DNA from: Geminicoccus sp.
GTDB lineage: Bacteria > Pseudomonadota > Alphaproteobacteria > UBA7985
Length of the DNA: 64,000 bases
Direction of reading: 5' to 3'
Assembly (NCBI GenBank): GCA_002708995.1
Contig: PAPT01000014.1
Span: 1-64,000, forward strand
A program made the position numbers and the translations under genes. This document shows, in pieces, positions 27,405 through 36,979 of the stretch (position 1 is its first letter; every line of letters starts with the position of its first letter). The notes beneath the pieces were generated by a model. It made no database searches. It was given only the letters and a program-made list of their open reading frames with translations, and was not told the DNA's origin.

Positions 27405-28601
27405 TTAGGACATGGCCGCGACGATGGCCTGGGCGCGAGCGCGGCTCTCTGCATCAATCGCGGTAATTTCCTCCAACGAGAGAGGCGCGCCCTTACCCGA
27501 AGTGGCCAGCCCCTGCCCTGCACCGCTGCCCTGAGAAAGCACGGCTTCGACCACCCGGGGAATACCGCCGAAGGTAAAGGCACCATCGAGAAAGGCGCCA
27601 ACCGCAACTTCATTGGCGGCGTTGAGCATGATCGGTGCCGCACCGCCTTCCCGCATCGCGGCTTCGGCGAGCGGGAGACAGGGAAACCGCTCCCGATCCG
27701 GTGGCTCAAAGGTCAGGGAGCCATACTGTGCAAGGTCTAGCGGCGGCACCGGCGTGCGCGTGCGGCGGGGCCATCGTAGGGCCGCCGCGATCGGCGTTTG
27801 CATGTCGGGCACGCCCAGCTGTGCGATCTGCCCGCCATCATTGTAGGCGACCAGTGAATGCACCACCGACTGCGGGTGCACGATAACATCGAGCCGTTCG
27901 TGATCCACATCAAAGATCTGCTGCGCCTCGATCAGTTCAAGGCCCTTGTTCATCATCGAAGCTGAATCGATGGTGACTTTGGCGCCCATGTCCCAGTTGG
28001 GGTGTTTCAGCGCCTGCGCTGCCGTCGCTGCCTCGATCTTGGCCTTTGACCAACTGCGGAAAGGCCCGCCGGAGGCCGTCAGGATCAGCTGGGTAATGGC
28101 GCTGCGCTCCTGCCCCCAGACGGCCTGAAACAGCGCGGCATGCTCTGAATCGACCGGGATCAGCTGACCGCCTGACTGGTCCAGCGCCTGCCGCACCAAG
28201 CCGCCAGCGGCGACCATAGCCTCCTTGTTGGCTAAGGCCAGATTGGCACCGGTGCCCGCAGCGGCCAGCGTCGGGCGCAACCCGGCGTAACCCGTGATCG
28301 CGCTGACCACAACATCGGCTTCGCGGGCCGCAGCTTCGGTTACGGCGTCGCGGCCGGCGGCCACTTCGACGCCTGACCCCCATAGCCGATCTTTGAGGTC
28401 GGCGAACTGCCGCTCATCGGCGACAACCGCGAGCGCGGCATGCGTCTGCCGGGCGATCTGCGCCAGCCGCTCGACATTGCGCTGCGCGATCAGCGAGACG
28501 ACCTCGAAATCCTCGGGGTTGTAGGCCAGCACGCTCAGGGTCGACGCCCCGATGCTGCCGGTTGCGCCGAGGATGGAAACGCGGGTTCGGTCCTCAGTCA
28601 T
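27405..28601 (-). CDS. dxr: 1-deoxy-D-xylulose 5-phosphate reductoisomerase
   Basis: A 398-residue NADPH-dependent enzyme making 2-C-methyl-D-erythritol 4-phosphate, the committed step of the MEP isoprenoid pathway. The Rossmann motif SILGATGSIGAS is at the N-terminus. The LALANKEAMV segment, the metal-binding PVDSEHAALFQ, the ASGGPFR loop, and HPNWDMGAKVTIDSASMMNKGLE are all present. It follows cdsA by 7 bp. Confidence 0.97.
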   Translation of the reverse strand: MTEDRTRVSILGATGSIGASTLSVLAYNPEDFEVVSLIAQRNVERLAQIARQTHAALAVVADERQFADLKDRLWGSGVEVAAGRDAVTEAAAREADVVVSAITGYAGLRPTLAAAGTGANLALANKEAMVAAGGLVRQALDQSGGQLIPVDSEHAALFQAVWGQERSAITQLILTASGGPFRSWSKAKIEAATAAQALKHPNWDMGAKVTIDSASMMNKGLELIEAQQIFDVDHERLDVIVHPQSVVHSLVAYNDGGQIAQLGVPDMQTPIAAALRWPRRTRTPVPPLDLAQYGSLTFEPPDRERFPCLPLAEAAMREGGAAPIMLNAANEVAVGAFLDGAFTFGGIPRVVEAVLSQGSGAGQGLATSGKGAPLSLEEITAIDAESRARAQAIVAAMS

Positions 28602-28608
28602 GGCGACC

Positions 28609-29430
28609 TTAGTACCAACCCGAAAGATAGAAGACCATAAGCGCCACTGACGTGAGGGTCATGCCGTCCATGCGGTCCATGACCCCACCGTGCCCCGGCA
28701 GGAGCTTGCTCGCATCCTTGACCCCAAAGCGGCGCTTGAAGCTGCTCTCCATCAGGTCAGAGAGCTGTGAAATGGCGGCAAACAGCGGGGCGGCCAGCGC
28801 AAAGGTCCAGGGCGTCAGCGGCGACCATGTGACCATGACCTGCGCCACCACATAGCCCCCGGCCACGCCCATGAGCAGGCCGATCCACGTCTTGGCCGGG
28901 CTGATTACCGGCGCCAGCTTGGGCCCACCCAGATGCTTTCCGGCGAAATAGGCCGCGATATCCGCGTTGATCACCAGCGACAGCCCGATGAACAGGATCC
29001 ACGGCCCCGCCCCACCCACGACGAACAATGTGATGAGCAGCGACCACGGCACTGCAGCATAGACAATACCCAGCGGCAGCCAGAACCGCTCCATCGGAGA
29101 GCGATAAGCCAGCGCCGCGTAGGCCACCAGAGACCCGGCGAGGACCAGAGCGGCTGGCAGGAACTGCCCCAGTGCCGTCAGCCCCGTCGTCGCGCCCACA
29201 GCGATGATCATCGCCAGCATCGACGGCGATGGCCGCGAGGATTTGCGGACGATGACGCTCCACTCGTAGGCCACCACCATGGCAATCGCCATGCCCGCTA
29301 GTTGCACCAGCGGTGTCCCAATCCCAAACACGCCCAGCCCAAAGACCGTCGCGGCGATCCCGGTCAGAAACCGGATCAGCAGCCGATCAGTTCCAGCGGT
29401 CTTCGGGGGTTGGTAGAGGGTGTTTTTCAT
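28609..29430 (-). CDS. cdsA: Phosphatidate cytidylyltransferase
   Basis: A 273-residue integral membrane enzyme with about seven to eight hydrophobic helices, forming CDP-diacylglycerol from phosphatidate and CTP. The C-terminal signature (S-x-LKR-x4-KD-x5-PGHGG-x2-DR-x-D) is seen as SSFKRRFGVKDASKLLPGHGG followed by VMDRMDG (around 231-258). It lies between uppS (62 bp upstream) and dxr (7 bp downstream), as is typical. Confidence 0.96.
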   Translation of the reverse strand: MKNTLYQPPKTAGTDRLLIRFLTGIAATVFGLGVFGIGTPLVQLAGMAIAMVVAYEWSVIVRKSSRPSPSMLAMIIAVGATTGLTALGQFLPAALVLAGSLVAYAALAYRSPMERFWLPLGIVYAAVPWSLLITLFVVGGAGPWILFIGLSLVINADIAAYFAGKHLGGPKLAPVISPAKTWIGLLMGVAGGYVVAQVMVTWSPLTPWTFALAAPLFAAISQLSDLMESSFKRRFGVKDASKLLPGHGGVMDRMDGMTLTSVALMVFYLSGWY

Positions 29431-29492
29431 CGCGCGCCCTGAGCTAGCTGGACTTGGAGCCGGTGCCGAACCTGTTGCTGTTGCTGGCGGTT

Positions 29493-30245
29493 TCAGCGGG
29501 CTGACTGCGCCTGTAAGCCACCGAAGCGTCGCTCTCGATTGGCAAATGCCAGCAGCGCCGTTGAGAAGTGTTTTGCCGAATAGTCCGGCCAGAGCACCGG
29601 ATCGAAGTAGAGCTCAGCATAAGCCGCCTGCCAAAGCAGGAAGTTCGACAGCCGCTGCTCACCCGATGTCCGGATGATCAGATCGAGGCTGGGCAGGTCG
29701 GCGGACTCGAGCGCGCCTTCGAGATGACCGGCGCTGATATCCTCTGGCTGGAGCGTGCCCGTGGCGACCTCCACAGCCAGCGCCTTTACACCGTCCATGA
29801 TCTCCTGCCGCCCGCCATAGGACAGCGCAACACACAGCGTCATGCCGGTGTTGGCGGCGGTGACGGCCTCGGCCTGATCGAGCAGGCTTTTGATATCCGG
29901 CGAAAAGTCGTCCGAGCGGCCAATGACACGAATGCGGATCCCCGCTTTGTGCAGCTCGCTGATCTCGGCGGTGAAGTAGGACTTAAGCAGCCCCATGAGC
30001 AGGCTGACTTCTTCAGCCGGGCGGCTCCAGTTCTCAGTCGAAAAGCCGAAGATGGTCAGGGCTTCCAGATCGATTTCGTGGGCAGTGCGAACCAGTCGGC
30101 GGGTCGCTTCGACCCCCTGTTTATGGCCTAAGTTCCGGGGCATGCCACGAATTTGCGCCCAGCGCCCGTTGCCGTCCATAATTACCGCCACGTGGCGCGG
30201 CAGGCGATCCTTTGGTACGGCAGCGAGGGGGTCTGTCATGGTCAT
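29493..30245 (-). CDS. uppS: Isoprenyl transferase (undecaprenyl diphosphate synthase)
   Basis: A 250-residue cis-prenyltransferase condensing isopentenyl units on farnesyl diphosphate to make the lipid carrier for peptidoglycan and O-antigen. The catalytic Asp24 lies in HVAVIMDGNGRWA. FGFSTENWSRP, RIRVIGR, and the C-terminal DLIIRTSGEQRLSNFLLWQ (magnesium/IPP binding) are intact. Confidence 0.97.
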   Translation of the reverse strand: MTMTDPLAAVPKDRLPRHVAVIMDGNGRWAQIRGMPRNLGHKQGVEATRRLVRTAHEIDLEALTIFGFSTENWSRPAEEVSLLMGLLKSYFTAEISELHKAGIRIRVIGRSDDFSPDIKSLLDQAEAVTAANTGMTLCVALSYGGRQEIMDGVKALAVEVATGTLQPEDISAGHLEGALESADLPSLDLIIRTSGEQRLSNFLLWQAAYAELYFDPVLWPDYSAKHFSTALLAFANRERRFGGLQAQSAR

Positions 30246-30330
30246 GCGGCTTTGGTTCCTTGAGCCCCGGCGTCGATTTTGACGCGCAACGCGGGATGGA
30301 TTGTACGGTGGCTAGTCAAGCAGGCCCAGC

Positions 30331-30888
30331 TCAGACCTGCATGATTTCAGACTGCTTTTCATTCAGCATCGTGTCGATGGTTCCAATATGACGGTCGGTC
30401 ACCTTCTGGATCTCGCCGTTCAGGTCGTGCATGGCATCCTTGGAGACTTCACCGTCGGCTTCGAGCTTCTTGGACTTGTCCATGCCGTCACGGCGAACGT
30501 TGCGCACGGCGACACGGGCAGACTCAGCGTAGGTCCCTGCGACCTTGGAAAGCTCTCTGCGGCGCTCTTCGTTAAGATCCGGGATTGGCACGCGGATCAG
30601 GTTGCCGTCCGCCATCGGATTGAGGCCCAGACCCGCATCGCGGATCGCGCGTTCGACCGCGCCTGCCATGCTCTTGTCCCAGACAGAGACGGAAATCATG
30701 CGCGGCTCCGGCACTGAAATCGCGCCAACCTGGTTGACCGGCACAGAGCTGCCGTAGGCCTCGACCATCACCGGCGCCAGCAGGTCGGCCGACGCCCGAC
30801 CCGTCCGCAGTCCCTGCAGCTCGGTCTTGAAGTTATCAACCGCGCCGGACATGCGCTTATCAAGGTCTTTCAGTAGCTCATCGCTCAT
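30331..30888 (-). CDS. frr: Ribosome recycling factor
   Basis: A 185-residue factor that splits post-termination ribosomes together with EF-G. The length is exactly that of E. coli RRF. LRTGRASADLLAPVMVEAYG and the RRDGMDKSKKLE region are diagnostic. The ATG at 30888 has AAGGAG 8 nt upstream, which excludes a longer in-frame reading. It follows pyrH after 185 bp. Confidence 0.97.
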   Translation of the reverse strand: MSDELLKDLDKRMSGAVDNFKTELQGLRTGRASADLLAPVMVEAYGSSVPVNQVGAISVPEPRMISVSVWDKSMAGAVERAIRDAGLGLNPMADGNLIRVPIPDLNEERRRELSKVAGTYAESARVAVRNVRRDGMDKSKKLEADGEVSKDAMHDLNGEIQKVTDRHIGTIDTMLNEKQSEIMQV

Positions 30889-31073
30889 GAAATCGTGCTC
30901 CTTCGAGGCTCGTGTCTTGGCCGCGATTTGCGGCGGCAATGCGCCGGGTCTGGCCACTTTTCTCTGATTTCTGCACCCTTTACCAAGTTGTGGGGCATTT
31001 GTCAGGATGTTCGAACCGGCCGCGCTGTCGCCGCCCCCGACCCCAGGCGAACAGCGCAGGCAGGGGTTTCGGA

Positions 31074-31811
31074 TCAGGTGTGCGGGCGCTCATCAACAAT
31101 GGTGAATTTTCCCTGCTGCTGGACGACAGCGGCCATGGCGCCCTCTTCGTTCAGCGAAAATACAAGAATCGGAATATGGTTCTCACGCGCCAGCGAAATC
31201 GCCGCGTGATCCATGACGTGCAGGTCTTGGGCCAGCACCTGATGGAAGGACAGATGATCGTAGCGCACGGCGTCGGCATTCTTAGCCGGATCAGCGTCGT
31301 AGACGCCATCGACCTTGGTACCCTTGAGCAGAGCATCGCAGTTCATTTCCGAAGCCCGCAGGGCCGCCGCCGTATCGGTGGTGAAGAAGGGGTTACCCGT
31401 TCCAGCGGCGAAGATCACAACCCGGCCCTTTTCGAGGTGACGAAGTGCCCGCTGGCGAATGAAGGGCTCACAGACGTTGTTCATCGGGATGGCCGACATC
31501 ACCCGGCACTCGGCGCCGATGTCCTGCAACGCGGACCGCATGGCCAGCGCGTTGATGACCGTGGCCAGCATGCCCATCTGGTCAGCCGTCGCCCGCTCCA
31601 TCCCCTCGGCGGCGCCGGAAACCCCGCGGAAGATGTTGCCGCCACCAACCACCAGACAGACCTGCGATCCCAGCTCCATCACACCTTTGACCTCGTGTGC
31701 GACGCGCGAGACATAAGCAGGGTCGAGCCCGTAACTGCGATCGCCCATCAGGGCTTCACCCGAAATCTTCAACAGAACGCGACGAAAGACCTTCGGATTA
31801 CCATCCGGCAT
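31074..31811 (-). CDS. pyrH: UMP kinase
   Basis: A 245-residue bacterial UMP kinase of the amino-acid-kinase fold. [11 protein letters not shown] binds phosphate; [10 protein letters not shown] and [14 protein letters not shown] form the UMP pocket and [13 protein letters not shown] the ATP side. I chose ATG 31811 (MPDGNPK), 6 nt after CAGGTG, over an in-frame TTG seven codons upstream. It reads after the tsf terminator and before frr. Confidence 0.97.
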   Translation of the reverse strand: MPDGNPKVFRRVLLKISGEALMGDRSYGLDPAYVSRVAHEVKGVMELGSQVCLVVGGGNIFRGVSGAAEGMERATADQMGMLATVINALAMRSALQDIGAECRVMSAIPMNNVCEPFIRQRALRHLEKGRVVIFAAGTGNPFFTTDTAAALRASEMNCDALLKGTKVDGVYDADPAKNADAVRYDHLSFHQVLAQDLHVMDHAAISLARENHIPILVFSLNEEGAMAAVVQQQGKFTIVDERPHT

Positions 31812-31910
31812 AGTTGCACCTGTATGTTGCAAAGTTGATTAGTTGTAGCCGACGCAGGCCCGATATTAAAGCCGATTATGCGTTTCAGCCCGACGCGACA
31901 GCCAACCATG

Positions 31911-31937
31911 AAAAAGGGCCGCCGAAGCGACCCTCTT
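31911..31937 (-). terminator. Rho-independent terminator after tsf
   Basis: Downstream of tsf on the minus strand, AGGGTCGC and GCGGCCCT arms around a TTCG loop are followed by TTTTT (complement at 31911-31915). It starts about 50 nt after the tsf stop and separates rpsB-tsf from pyrH-frr. Confidence 0.8.
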
Positions 31938-31986
31938 CAAGACATTCAAGGCGGGGAACCGACCTTCGAAGCCGGTCCTGCCGGGA

Positions 31987-32916
31987 TCAGGAACCCGAAA
32001 CAGCAGCGGCAACCTCGGCAGCGAAGTCGCCCTCTTCCTTTTCGATGCCATCGCCGAGCTGGTAGCGGACAAAGCCCTTCAGCGCGATGTCTGTGCCCAG
32101 TTCCTTGGCGAGATTGGCGATCACTGCCTTCACCCGGTTTTCGCCATCGATGACGAACACCTGCTCGTTCAGGACCACTTCCTCATAGTACTTCTGGATC
32201 CGACCAACGATCATCTTCTCGATGATTTCCTCGGGCTTGCCGGACTCTCGCGCCTGCTCGGTCAGAACGTTCTTCTCACGCTCGAGCAGGGCCGGGTTGA
32301 GATCGTCGACGGTGGTCGAGGCCGGGTTGGTCGCAGCCACGTGCATGGCAATCTGCTTGGCCAGAGCGCCCAGCTTTTCCTTGTCGCCGGAGGACTCAAG
32401 CGCAACCAGCACGGCGATCTTGCCCATCGCAGGGGTCACCGCGTTGTGCATGTAGCCGGCAACGACGCCATCAGACACGCTCAGGGTCGCGGTGCGGCGC
32501 AGGTTCATGTTCTCGCCGATGGTCGCAACCTGGTGGGTTACTTCATCGGCAACGCTGCGGCCGGTGCCGGGGTAGTCCATGCCCAGCAGCGCATCGATGT
32601 CACCGCGAGCCTTGAGCGACAAGGTCGCAACTTCGCCAACCACCTGCTGGAAGGTTTCGTTACGGGACACGAAGTCGGTCTCCGCGTTGAGTTCGATCGC
32701 CGAACCGGTGGTACCGTCGACGGCGAAGGCAACGAGGCCTTCTGCAGCCACGCGGCTGGATTTCTTAGCAGCCTTGGACAGGCCCTTCTGACGCAGCCAG
32801 TCGATCGCGGCTTCGATATCGCCATCAGACTCGACCAGCGCCTTCTTGCAGTCCAGCATGCCCGCGCCGGAGGTCTCGCGCAGTTCTTTCACCATTGCGG
32901 CAGTAATGTTCGCCAT
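31987..32916 (-). CDS. tsf: Translation elongation factor Ts
   Basis: A 309-residue guanine nucleotide exchange factor for EF-Tu. The UBA-like N-terminal domain ([18 protein letters not shown]) and the core with the [10 protein letters not shown] motif (about 80-89) that inserts into EF-Tu are clear. [13 protein letters not shown] and AMHVAATNP of the second core subdomain follow. Second gene of the rpsB-tsf operon. Confidence 0.97.
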   Translation of the reverse strand: MANITAAMVKELRETSGAGMLDCKKALVESDGDIEAAIDWLRQKGLSKAAKKSSRVAAEGLVAFAVDGTTGSAIELNAETDFVSRNETFQQVVGEVATLSLKARGDIDALLGMDYPGTGRSVADEVTHQVATIGENMNLRRTATLSVSDGVVAGYMHNAVTPAMGKIAVLVALESSGDKEKLGALAKQIAMHVAATNPASTTVDDLNPALLEREKNVLTEQARESGKPEEIIEKMIVGRIQKYYEEVVLNEQVFVIDGENRVKAVIANLAKELGTDIALKGFVRYQLGDGIEKEEGDFAAEVAAAVSGS

Positions 32917-33036
32917 TGCCTGGATCCCTTTTGTTGGTGGTGGCGACCAAGGGCTTCAGCGTGCCGGGTCGCAGTGTCTCAGAGATTGGGTGGACGGCGC
33001 CCCTCCTGAGCAGAAGGGCGTCATGGGGCCGTATAG

Positions 33037-33057
33037 GCCGGGCGATGGACGCCCGGC
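33037..33057 (-). promoter_or_regulatory. Hairpin between rpsB and tsf
   Basis: Perfect 8-bp arms (GCCGGGCG at 33037-33044 and CGCCCGGC at 33050-33057) start 7 nt after the rpsB stop codon and are not followed by a T-run. It may set the S2:EF-Ts ratio by partial attenuation, processing or 3'-end protection. That role is inferred from position. Confidence 0.4.
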
Positions 33058-33064
33058 GACTTGT

Positions 33065-34105
33065 TTAGTCTTCAGCCTTCTCAGCGGCGGCCTTCTTGGC
33101 CGGTGCCTTCTTGGCGGCTGGCTTCTTGGCAGCAGCTTTCTTGGCTGGAGCCTTTTCAGCGGCTTCGCCGTCGGCCGCAGCCTTCTTTGCGGGTGCCTTC
33201 TTCGCCGGAGCCTTCTTAGCAGCAGGCTTCTTGGCTGGAGCCTCCTCGGCAGGCGCCGCTTCTTCAGCTGGTGCTTCTTCGGCTGCAGGCGCTGCTTCTT
33301 CCGCGGCCGGAGCCACTTCTTCAGCAGGCGCTTCTTCGGCCGCAGCTTCTTCGCTCAGCGCAGACTCGGCCGGGGCTTCTTCACTGGCACCAAGGTCGGC
33401 ACCCGAGGTGGCCACCTCAACCTGCAGACCTTCAAGCACCGCATCCGCAATCAGATCACAGTACAGATCGATCGCGCGCAGGGCGTCGTCGTTGCCGGGA
33501 ACCGGGAAGGTGATGCTGTCCGGATCGGAGTTGGAATCGATCACGGCGACAACCGGAATACCCAGAACCTTGGCTTCGGCTACGGCGAGGTGTTCTTTGT
33601 TGGTGTCGAGCACGAAGATCATGTCGGGCAGGCCGCCCATGTCACGGATACCGTTGAGGGTCCGCATCAGCTTTTCATGGTCGCGGGACATCATCAGCGC
33701 TTCCTTCTTGGAAAGCTTGCCGAGATCCTCGGACTCCATGGTGCCTTCGATGTCGCGCATGCGCTTGATCGACTGAGAGATGGTCTTCCAGTTGGTGAGC
33801 ATGCCGCCCGGCCAGCGGTGGTTCACGTAGTACTGGCCACAGCGCTGCGCGGACTCAGCAACCTTTTCCGACGCCGCACGCTTGGTGCCGACGAACAGGA
33901 TACGGCCACCTTTTGAGACCGTTGCCGTAATTGCCTCGAGGGCGCGGTACAGCATCGGGCGAGTCTGATCGAGATCAATGATGTGAACACCATTACGGGC
34001 GCCAAAGAGGAACGGAGCCATCTTCGGATTCCAGCGGCGGGTGTTGTGACCAAAGTGGACGCCAGCTTCCATGAGCTGACGCAGCGTGAACGTAGGCGCT
34101 GCCAT
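33065..34105 (-). CDS. rpsB: 30S ribosomal protein S2 with long bipartite C-terminal tail
   Basis: A 346-residue protein. Residues 1-230 are a normal S2: [38 protein letters not shown] and [11 protein letters not shown] are intact. After it comes a low-complexity tail of about 105 residues. An acidic Glu/Ala/Pro block (242-290) is followed by a basic Lys/Ala/Pro block (291-344) built of AKK-AP type repeats like histone H1 or bacterial HU tails. E. coli S2 ends near residue 241, so the tail is extra. First gene of rpsB-tsf. Confidence 0.96.
   Translation of the reverse strand: MAAPTFTLRQLMEAGVHFGHNTRRWNPKMAPFLFGARNGVHIIDLDQTRPMLYRALEAITATVSKGGRILFVGTKRAASEKVAESAQRCGQYYVNHRWPGGMLTNWKTISQSIKRMRDIEGTMESEDLGKLSKKEALMMSRDHEKLMRTLNGIRDMGGLPDMIFVLDTNKEHLAVAEAKVLGIPVVAVIDSNSDPDSITFPVPGNDDALRAIDLYCDLIADAVLEGLQVEVATSGADLGASEEAPAESALSEEAAAEEAPAEEVAPAAEEAAPAAEEAPAEEAAPAEEAPAKKPAAKKAPAKKAPAKKAAADGEAAEKAPAKKAAAKKPAAKKAPAKKAAAEKAED
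33074..33382 (-). repeat. Low-complexity coding repeat in rpsB
   Basis: The 3' third of rpsB is a run of imperfect short repeats encoding EEAPA-type units, then AKKAPAKK-type units. It lies entirely in frame, so this is a protein repeat rather than a non-coding element. Unit number could vary between strains by slippage. Confidence 0.8.
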
Positions 34106-34197
34106 CGTTTTCTTCCTTCCGGTTTAAACCTCCACGCGGACCTGTCTCAGGCGTTACTGCCTCAACCGGGAATGCCCGCGTGTGTGTGATGGATCGG

Positions 34198-34226
34198 GGT
34201 GTAGCCAAAGCCGTCCACAAAGGCAA
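34198..34226 (-). promoter_or_regulatory. Putative promoter of rpsB-tsf
   Basis: On the minus strand TTGCCT (complement 34221-34226) and TACACC (complement 34198-34203) are spaced by exactly 17 bp, about 90 bp upstream of the rpsB start. The match is partial but position and spacing are good for a housekeeping promoter. Confidence 0.4.
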
Positions 34227-34250
34227 TTGCGCGCAACGTTACACGGTCAT

Positions 34251-34268
34251 GCGCCGCCTGCGCGGCGC
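34251..34268 (-). terminator. GC hairpin after the universal stress gene
   Basis: Perfect arms GCGCCGC and GCGGCGC with a 4-nt loop lie 33 nt past the stress-protein stop and upstream of the rpsB promoter. There is no T-run, so termination by this hairpin alone is uncertain. Confidence 0.35.
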
Positions 34269-34300
34269 TGGCATCGGATCAGAAGCAGCCTGCCGCCGGG

Positions 34301-35128
34301 CTAGTGGCTCAGCAGCAGCGGCATGCGGTGGTGACGCAGCACGTGCCGCGTGGTGTTGCCGAGCACCAGATTGCGCCAGGACGGGTGCCCGTGTGCCCCC
34401 ATGATCAGGGCGTCGGCCCCGATTTCCTCGGCCGTCGCAAGGATGACCTTCCCGGGCGCGGTGTCGCCGTAGTCGTGGCGGACCTGTGCCTTGACCCCGT
34501 GCCGGGTGAGGAAGTTCAGGATCTGGTCGGCCGGCAACCGCCCGCTCTCTTCGGCATTTCCGGCCGACAAAATGGTGACCTGATCGGCGGCCTGCAGCAG
34601 GCTGAGGTTGTCTCGTACGGCGCGGACGGCCTCGCGCGAGGATTTCCACGCCACAAGGATGGTCTTGGGGTCGAAACTGCCCTCGAATTCCTGTGGCAGC
34701 ACCAGCACTGGCAGGCCCGAGGACAGCGCAAGGGTTTCCGGCAGACCGCGCACGAAGCGGTCTTCCAGCGTACGCTCCTGCACGTCCGAGACGATCAGCA
34801 GGTCCGCCGCCCGAGCGTGAACCTCCAGATCGTGCTCGTCGTCGCCGATTTCGGTGGTGAAGCGGTAGGAGGCCAGCCCAGCCGCGCTGCAGGCTGCCTC
34901 GAAGTCCGCCTGCGCCTGCGCGGACTCCCGGGCAAGCCGGTCCTGCCTCGCGCCGCGCAGCCCGCGACCGCGCGAACGGCCATAGACGTCGCCGTCAAAC
35001 TCCTCGATCGACATAAACAGGCCGGTCAGATGCGCCCCGTGGCGGCTGGCCATATCGACCGCTGTCGCCAGGCGAGCCGGGCAAAGGGCCGCGTTTTCGA
35101 GGTGAACGACGATGGTCTTGGTCTGCAT
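34301..35128 (-). CDS. Universal stress protein, two UspA domains
   Basis: A 275-residue tandem Usp protein. Domain 1 covers about 1-145 and domain 2 about 150-275. The second domain ends with the ATP-binding pattern G-x2-G-x9-G-(S/T), seen in GAHGHPSWRNLVLGNTTRHVL; the first domain lacks a good copy and is probably degenerate. Such proteins bind ATP or AMP and help survival of starvation or oxidative stress. The gene stands alone between thiY and rpsB. Confidence 0.87.
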   Translation of the reverse strand: MQTKTIVVHLENAALCPARLATAVDMASRHGAHLTGLFMSIEEFDGDVYGRSRGRGLRGARQDRLARESAQAQADFEAACSAAGLASYRFTTEIGDDEHDLEVHARAADLLIVSDVQERTLEDRFVRGLPETLALSSGLPVLVLPQEFEGSFDPKTILVAWKSSREAVRAVRDNLSLLQAADQVTILSAGNAEESGRLPADQILNFLTRHGVKAQVRHDYGDTAPGKVILATAEEIGADALIMGAHGHPSWRNLVLGNTTRHVLRHHRMPLLLSH

Positions 35129-35211
35129 GGCCTGACTTTCTCCAAGTTGGGGGCTGCGGGCCAGTAGTGAGGCCCGCGGCTTCGGACCTCAAACATAAGC
35201 AGCTTTGTGCG

Positions 35212-36177
35212 CTATTCCAACTCTACCGCGTAGCTGTCGACCGGGCGTGGCGCGTCCACCAGTCCCTGCTCGATCAGAAACGCCTCGAAACGGGTGTAGC
35301 GGCCCCGGTCCATAGCCGCGGGACGCAGGGCGAAGCGCGGCAGGGTATCGCGCCAGGCGCGGCGGTTGAGCTCGTTGTCGAGCAGCTCTTCGCGCCCTTC
35401 GATGAACAGCGCCCAGCCCTCCTCGGGGTTGTTGACCATGAACTGCACCGCCGCTTCCAGCGCAGCGATGACACGCGGGATCGCCGGGGTATCGAGGCCG
35501 TCCTGTGCGGCGACGAGGATCAGCTCGTCGTAGCCGGGCACGCCGTTTTCCTCGGGGTAGAAGGCAACACCGGGGCGACCGGCGATATCCATCTGGTTCA
35601 GCTCGAAGTTACGGAAGGCACCGACAACGGCATCGACCTGCCCGGAATAGAGGGACGGGCTGAGCGAGAAGTTGACGTTGATCAACTCGACATCATCGAG
35701 GCTGAGCCCTTCGCGCGCCAGCATGGCGCCCAGCACAGCATCTTCAAAACCGCCGACGGAGAAGCCGATTTTGCGGCCCTTGAGGTCGGCAACCGACTTG
35801 ATCGGCCCGTCTTCGAGCGCCACGACAGTATTCAGCGGGGTCGCCACGAGGGTCGCGACCCGGACCAGCGGCAGGCCTTCGGCAACCTGAATATGCAGCT
35901 GCGGCTGGTAGGAGATGGCGAGCTCGGCCTGCCCGGCGGCAACCAGACGCGGGGGAGCAGATGGGTCGGCCGGCTCGATCAGTTCGACCTCAAGGCCCTG
36001 CGCTTCGAACAGCCCCAGTTCCTCGGCGACGAACAGCGGCCCGTGGTCGGGGTTGATGAACCAGTCGAGCAGGATCGTGACCCGTTCGGCGGATGCAGTC
36101 GATGCCGTCCCGAGCAGACTGATCAGTCCGGCGAGGCCGGTCAGACTGGCTGCGGCAAAGTGAGAGAGGGATTTCAT
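35212..36177 (-). CDS. thiY: ABC transporter substrate-binding protein, thiamine-pyrimidine precursor type (ThiY-like)
   Basis: A 321-residue NMT1/THI5-family periplasmic binding protein. A signal peptide ends at STASAE (about 1-31). LDWFINPDHGPLFVAEELGLF is the hallmark of ThiY proteins, which bind formylaminopyrimidine or HMP breakdown products of thiamine. It starts 3 bp after the permease gene. The TPP riboswitch in front of thiX supports a thiamine-related ligand; the exact pyrimidine is inferred. Confidence 0.88.
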   Translation of the reverse strand: MKSLSHFAAASLTGLAGLISLLGTASTASAERVTILLDWFINPDHGPLFVAEELGLFEAQGLEVELIEPADPSAPPRLVAAGQAELAISYQPQLHIQVAEGLPLVRVATLVATPLNTVVALEDGPIKSVADLKGRKIGFSVGGFEDAVLGAMLAREGLSLDDVELINVNFSLSPSLYSGQVDAVVGAFRNFELNQMDIAGRPGVAFYPEENGVPGYDELILVAAQDGLDTPAIPRVIAALEAAVQFMVNNPEEGWALFIEGREELLDNELNRRAWRDTLPRFALRPAAMDRGRYTRFEAFLIEQGLVDAPRPVDSYAVELE

Positions 36178-36180
36178 GGG

Positions 36181-36978
36181 TCAGGACTCCAGTGGTTTGA
36201 GGTCAGTAACCGACCAGGCCGATGCCCGGGCGGCGATAAGGGACACGAGGGCGTAGAGCCCCAGCGCCAGAATGATCATGAACACCACCGCCACCATCAT
36301 GCTGTCGGTGCGGGCGTTGATCTTGAGTTCGCGGAGGATGATGTAGCCGAGGCCATAGGCGCCCCCGACCTGCTGCCCGCCCACCAGCTCGCCAATGAAG
36401 GCGCCGATGGGGGCGATCGCGGCAGCGGATTTCAGCCCGATCAGCCCGCCGGGCAAGGCCAGCGGCAGGTAGGTGGTCCGCAGCAGCTGCCAGCGGTTGG
36501 CGCCGAACACCCGCGCGGCGTCGATGATGTCGCGATCGACGGCGCGCAATGCGCCCCAAAAAGCCATGGTGACGGGAAAGAACAGGATCAGCGTGGTCAT
36601 GGCGACCTTGGGCGCGAGCCCCCAGCCCAGCCACTGCACCAGCAGCGGGGCCAGCGCGAACACGGGAATGGCCTGCGAGATCACAAGCAGCGGTAACAGC
36701 CAGAACCGCAGCCCCCGCGACAGCGCCAGCAGCACGGTCAGCCACAGGCCCAGCGCAGCGCCGATGGCTAGACCGAGCACGACCGTGATTAGGGTCACGC
36801 GGAAGCCCTTGAGAAAGTATGCGGGGTTCTCGGTGAAGGCGGCCCAGACCAGATCCGGCGAGGGCAGGAGAAACCGCCCCTTGCCGGTCGCCGCTTCGAT
36901 CGCAAGCGCCGACAGCCACCAAAGGCCCAGAAAACCAAAAAAGAGAATGAGCGGCCGGGCCGCCCTGAGTGCTTTCAC
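36181..36978 (-). CDS. thiX: ABC transporter permease, thiamine precursor uptake (ThiX-like)
   Basis: A 265-residue inner-membrane permease with about six hydrophobic helices and a BPD-type EAA loop (WGALRAVDRDIIDAARVFGANRWQLL, where a Val replaces the usual residue before DRD). It partners with the adjacent ThiY. Two GTG codons stand in tandem (36981 and 36978). The second lies 7 nt after GGAGG and is preferred. That Shine-Dalgarno belongs to the TPP aptamer directly upstream, so translation should be shut by thiamine pyrophosphate. No ATPase gene is adjacent. Confidence 0.88.
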   Translation of the reverse strand: MKALRAARPLILFFGFLGLWWLSALAIEAATGKGRFLLPSPDLVWAAFTENPAYFLKGFRVTLITVVLGLAIGAALGLWLTVLLALSRGLRFWLLPLLVISQAIPVFALAPLLVQWLGWGLAPKVAMTTLILFFPVTMAFWGALRAVDRDIIDAARVFGANRWQLLRTTYLPLALPGGLIGLKSAAAIAPIGAFIGELVGGQQVGGAYGLGYIILRELKINARTDSMMVAVVFMIILALGLYALVSLIAARASAWSVTDLKPLES

Positions 36979-36979
36979 C

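Noticed and set aside
33074-33382. Repetitive DNA resembling a tandem repeat or CRISPR-like array
   Set aside because: Units are short, in frame and imperfect, encoding the S2 tail; no spacer structure and no cas gene.
35167-36696. 509-codon open frame on the plus strand across thiY and thiX
   Set aside because: Shadow of two well-supported genes; composition rich in Arg/Gly/His with no domain visible.
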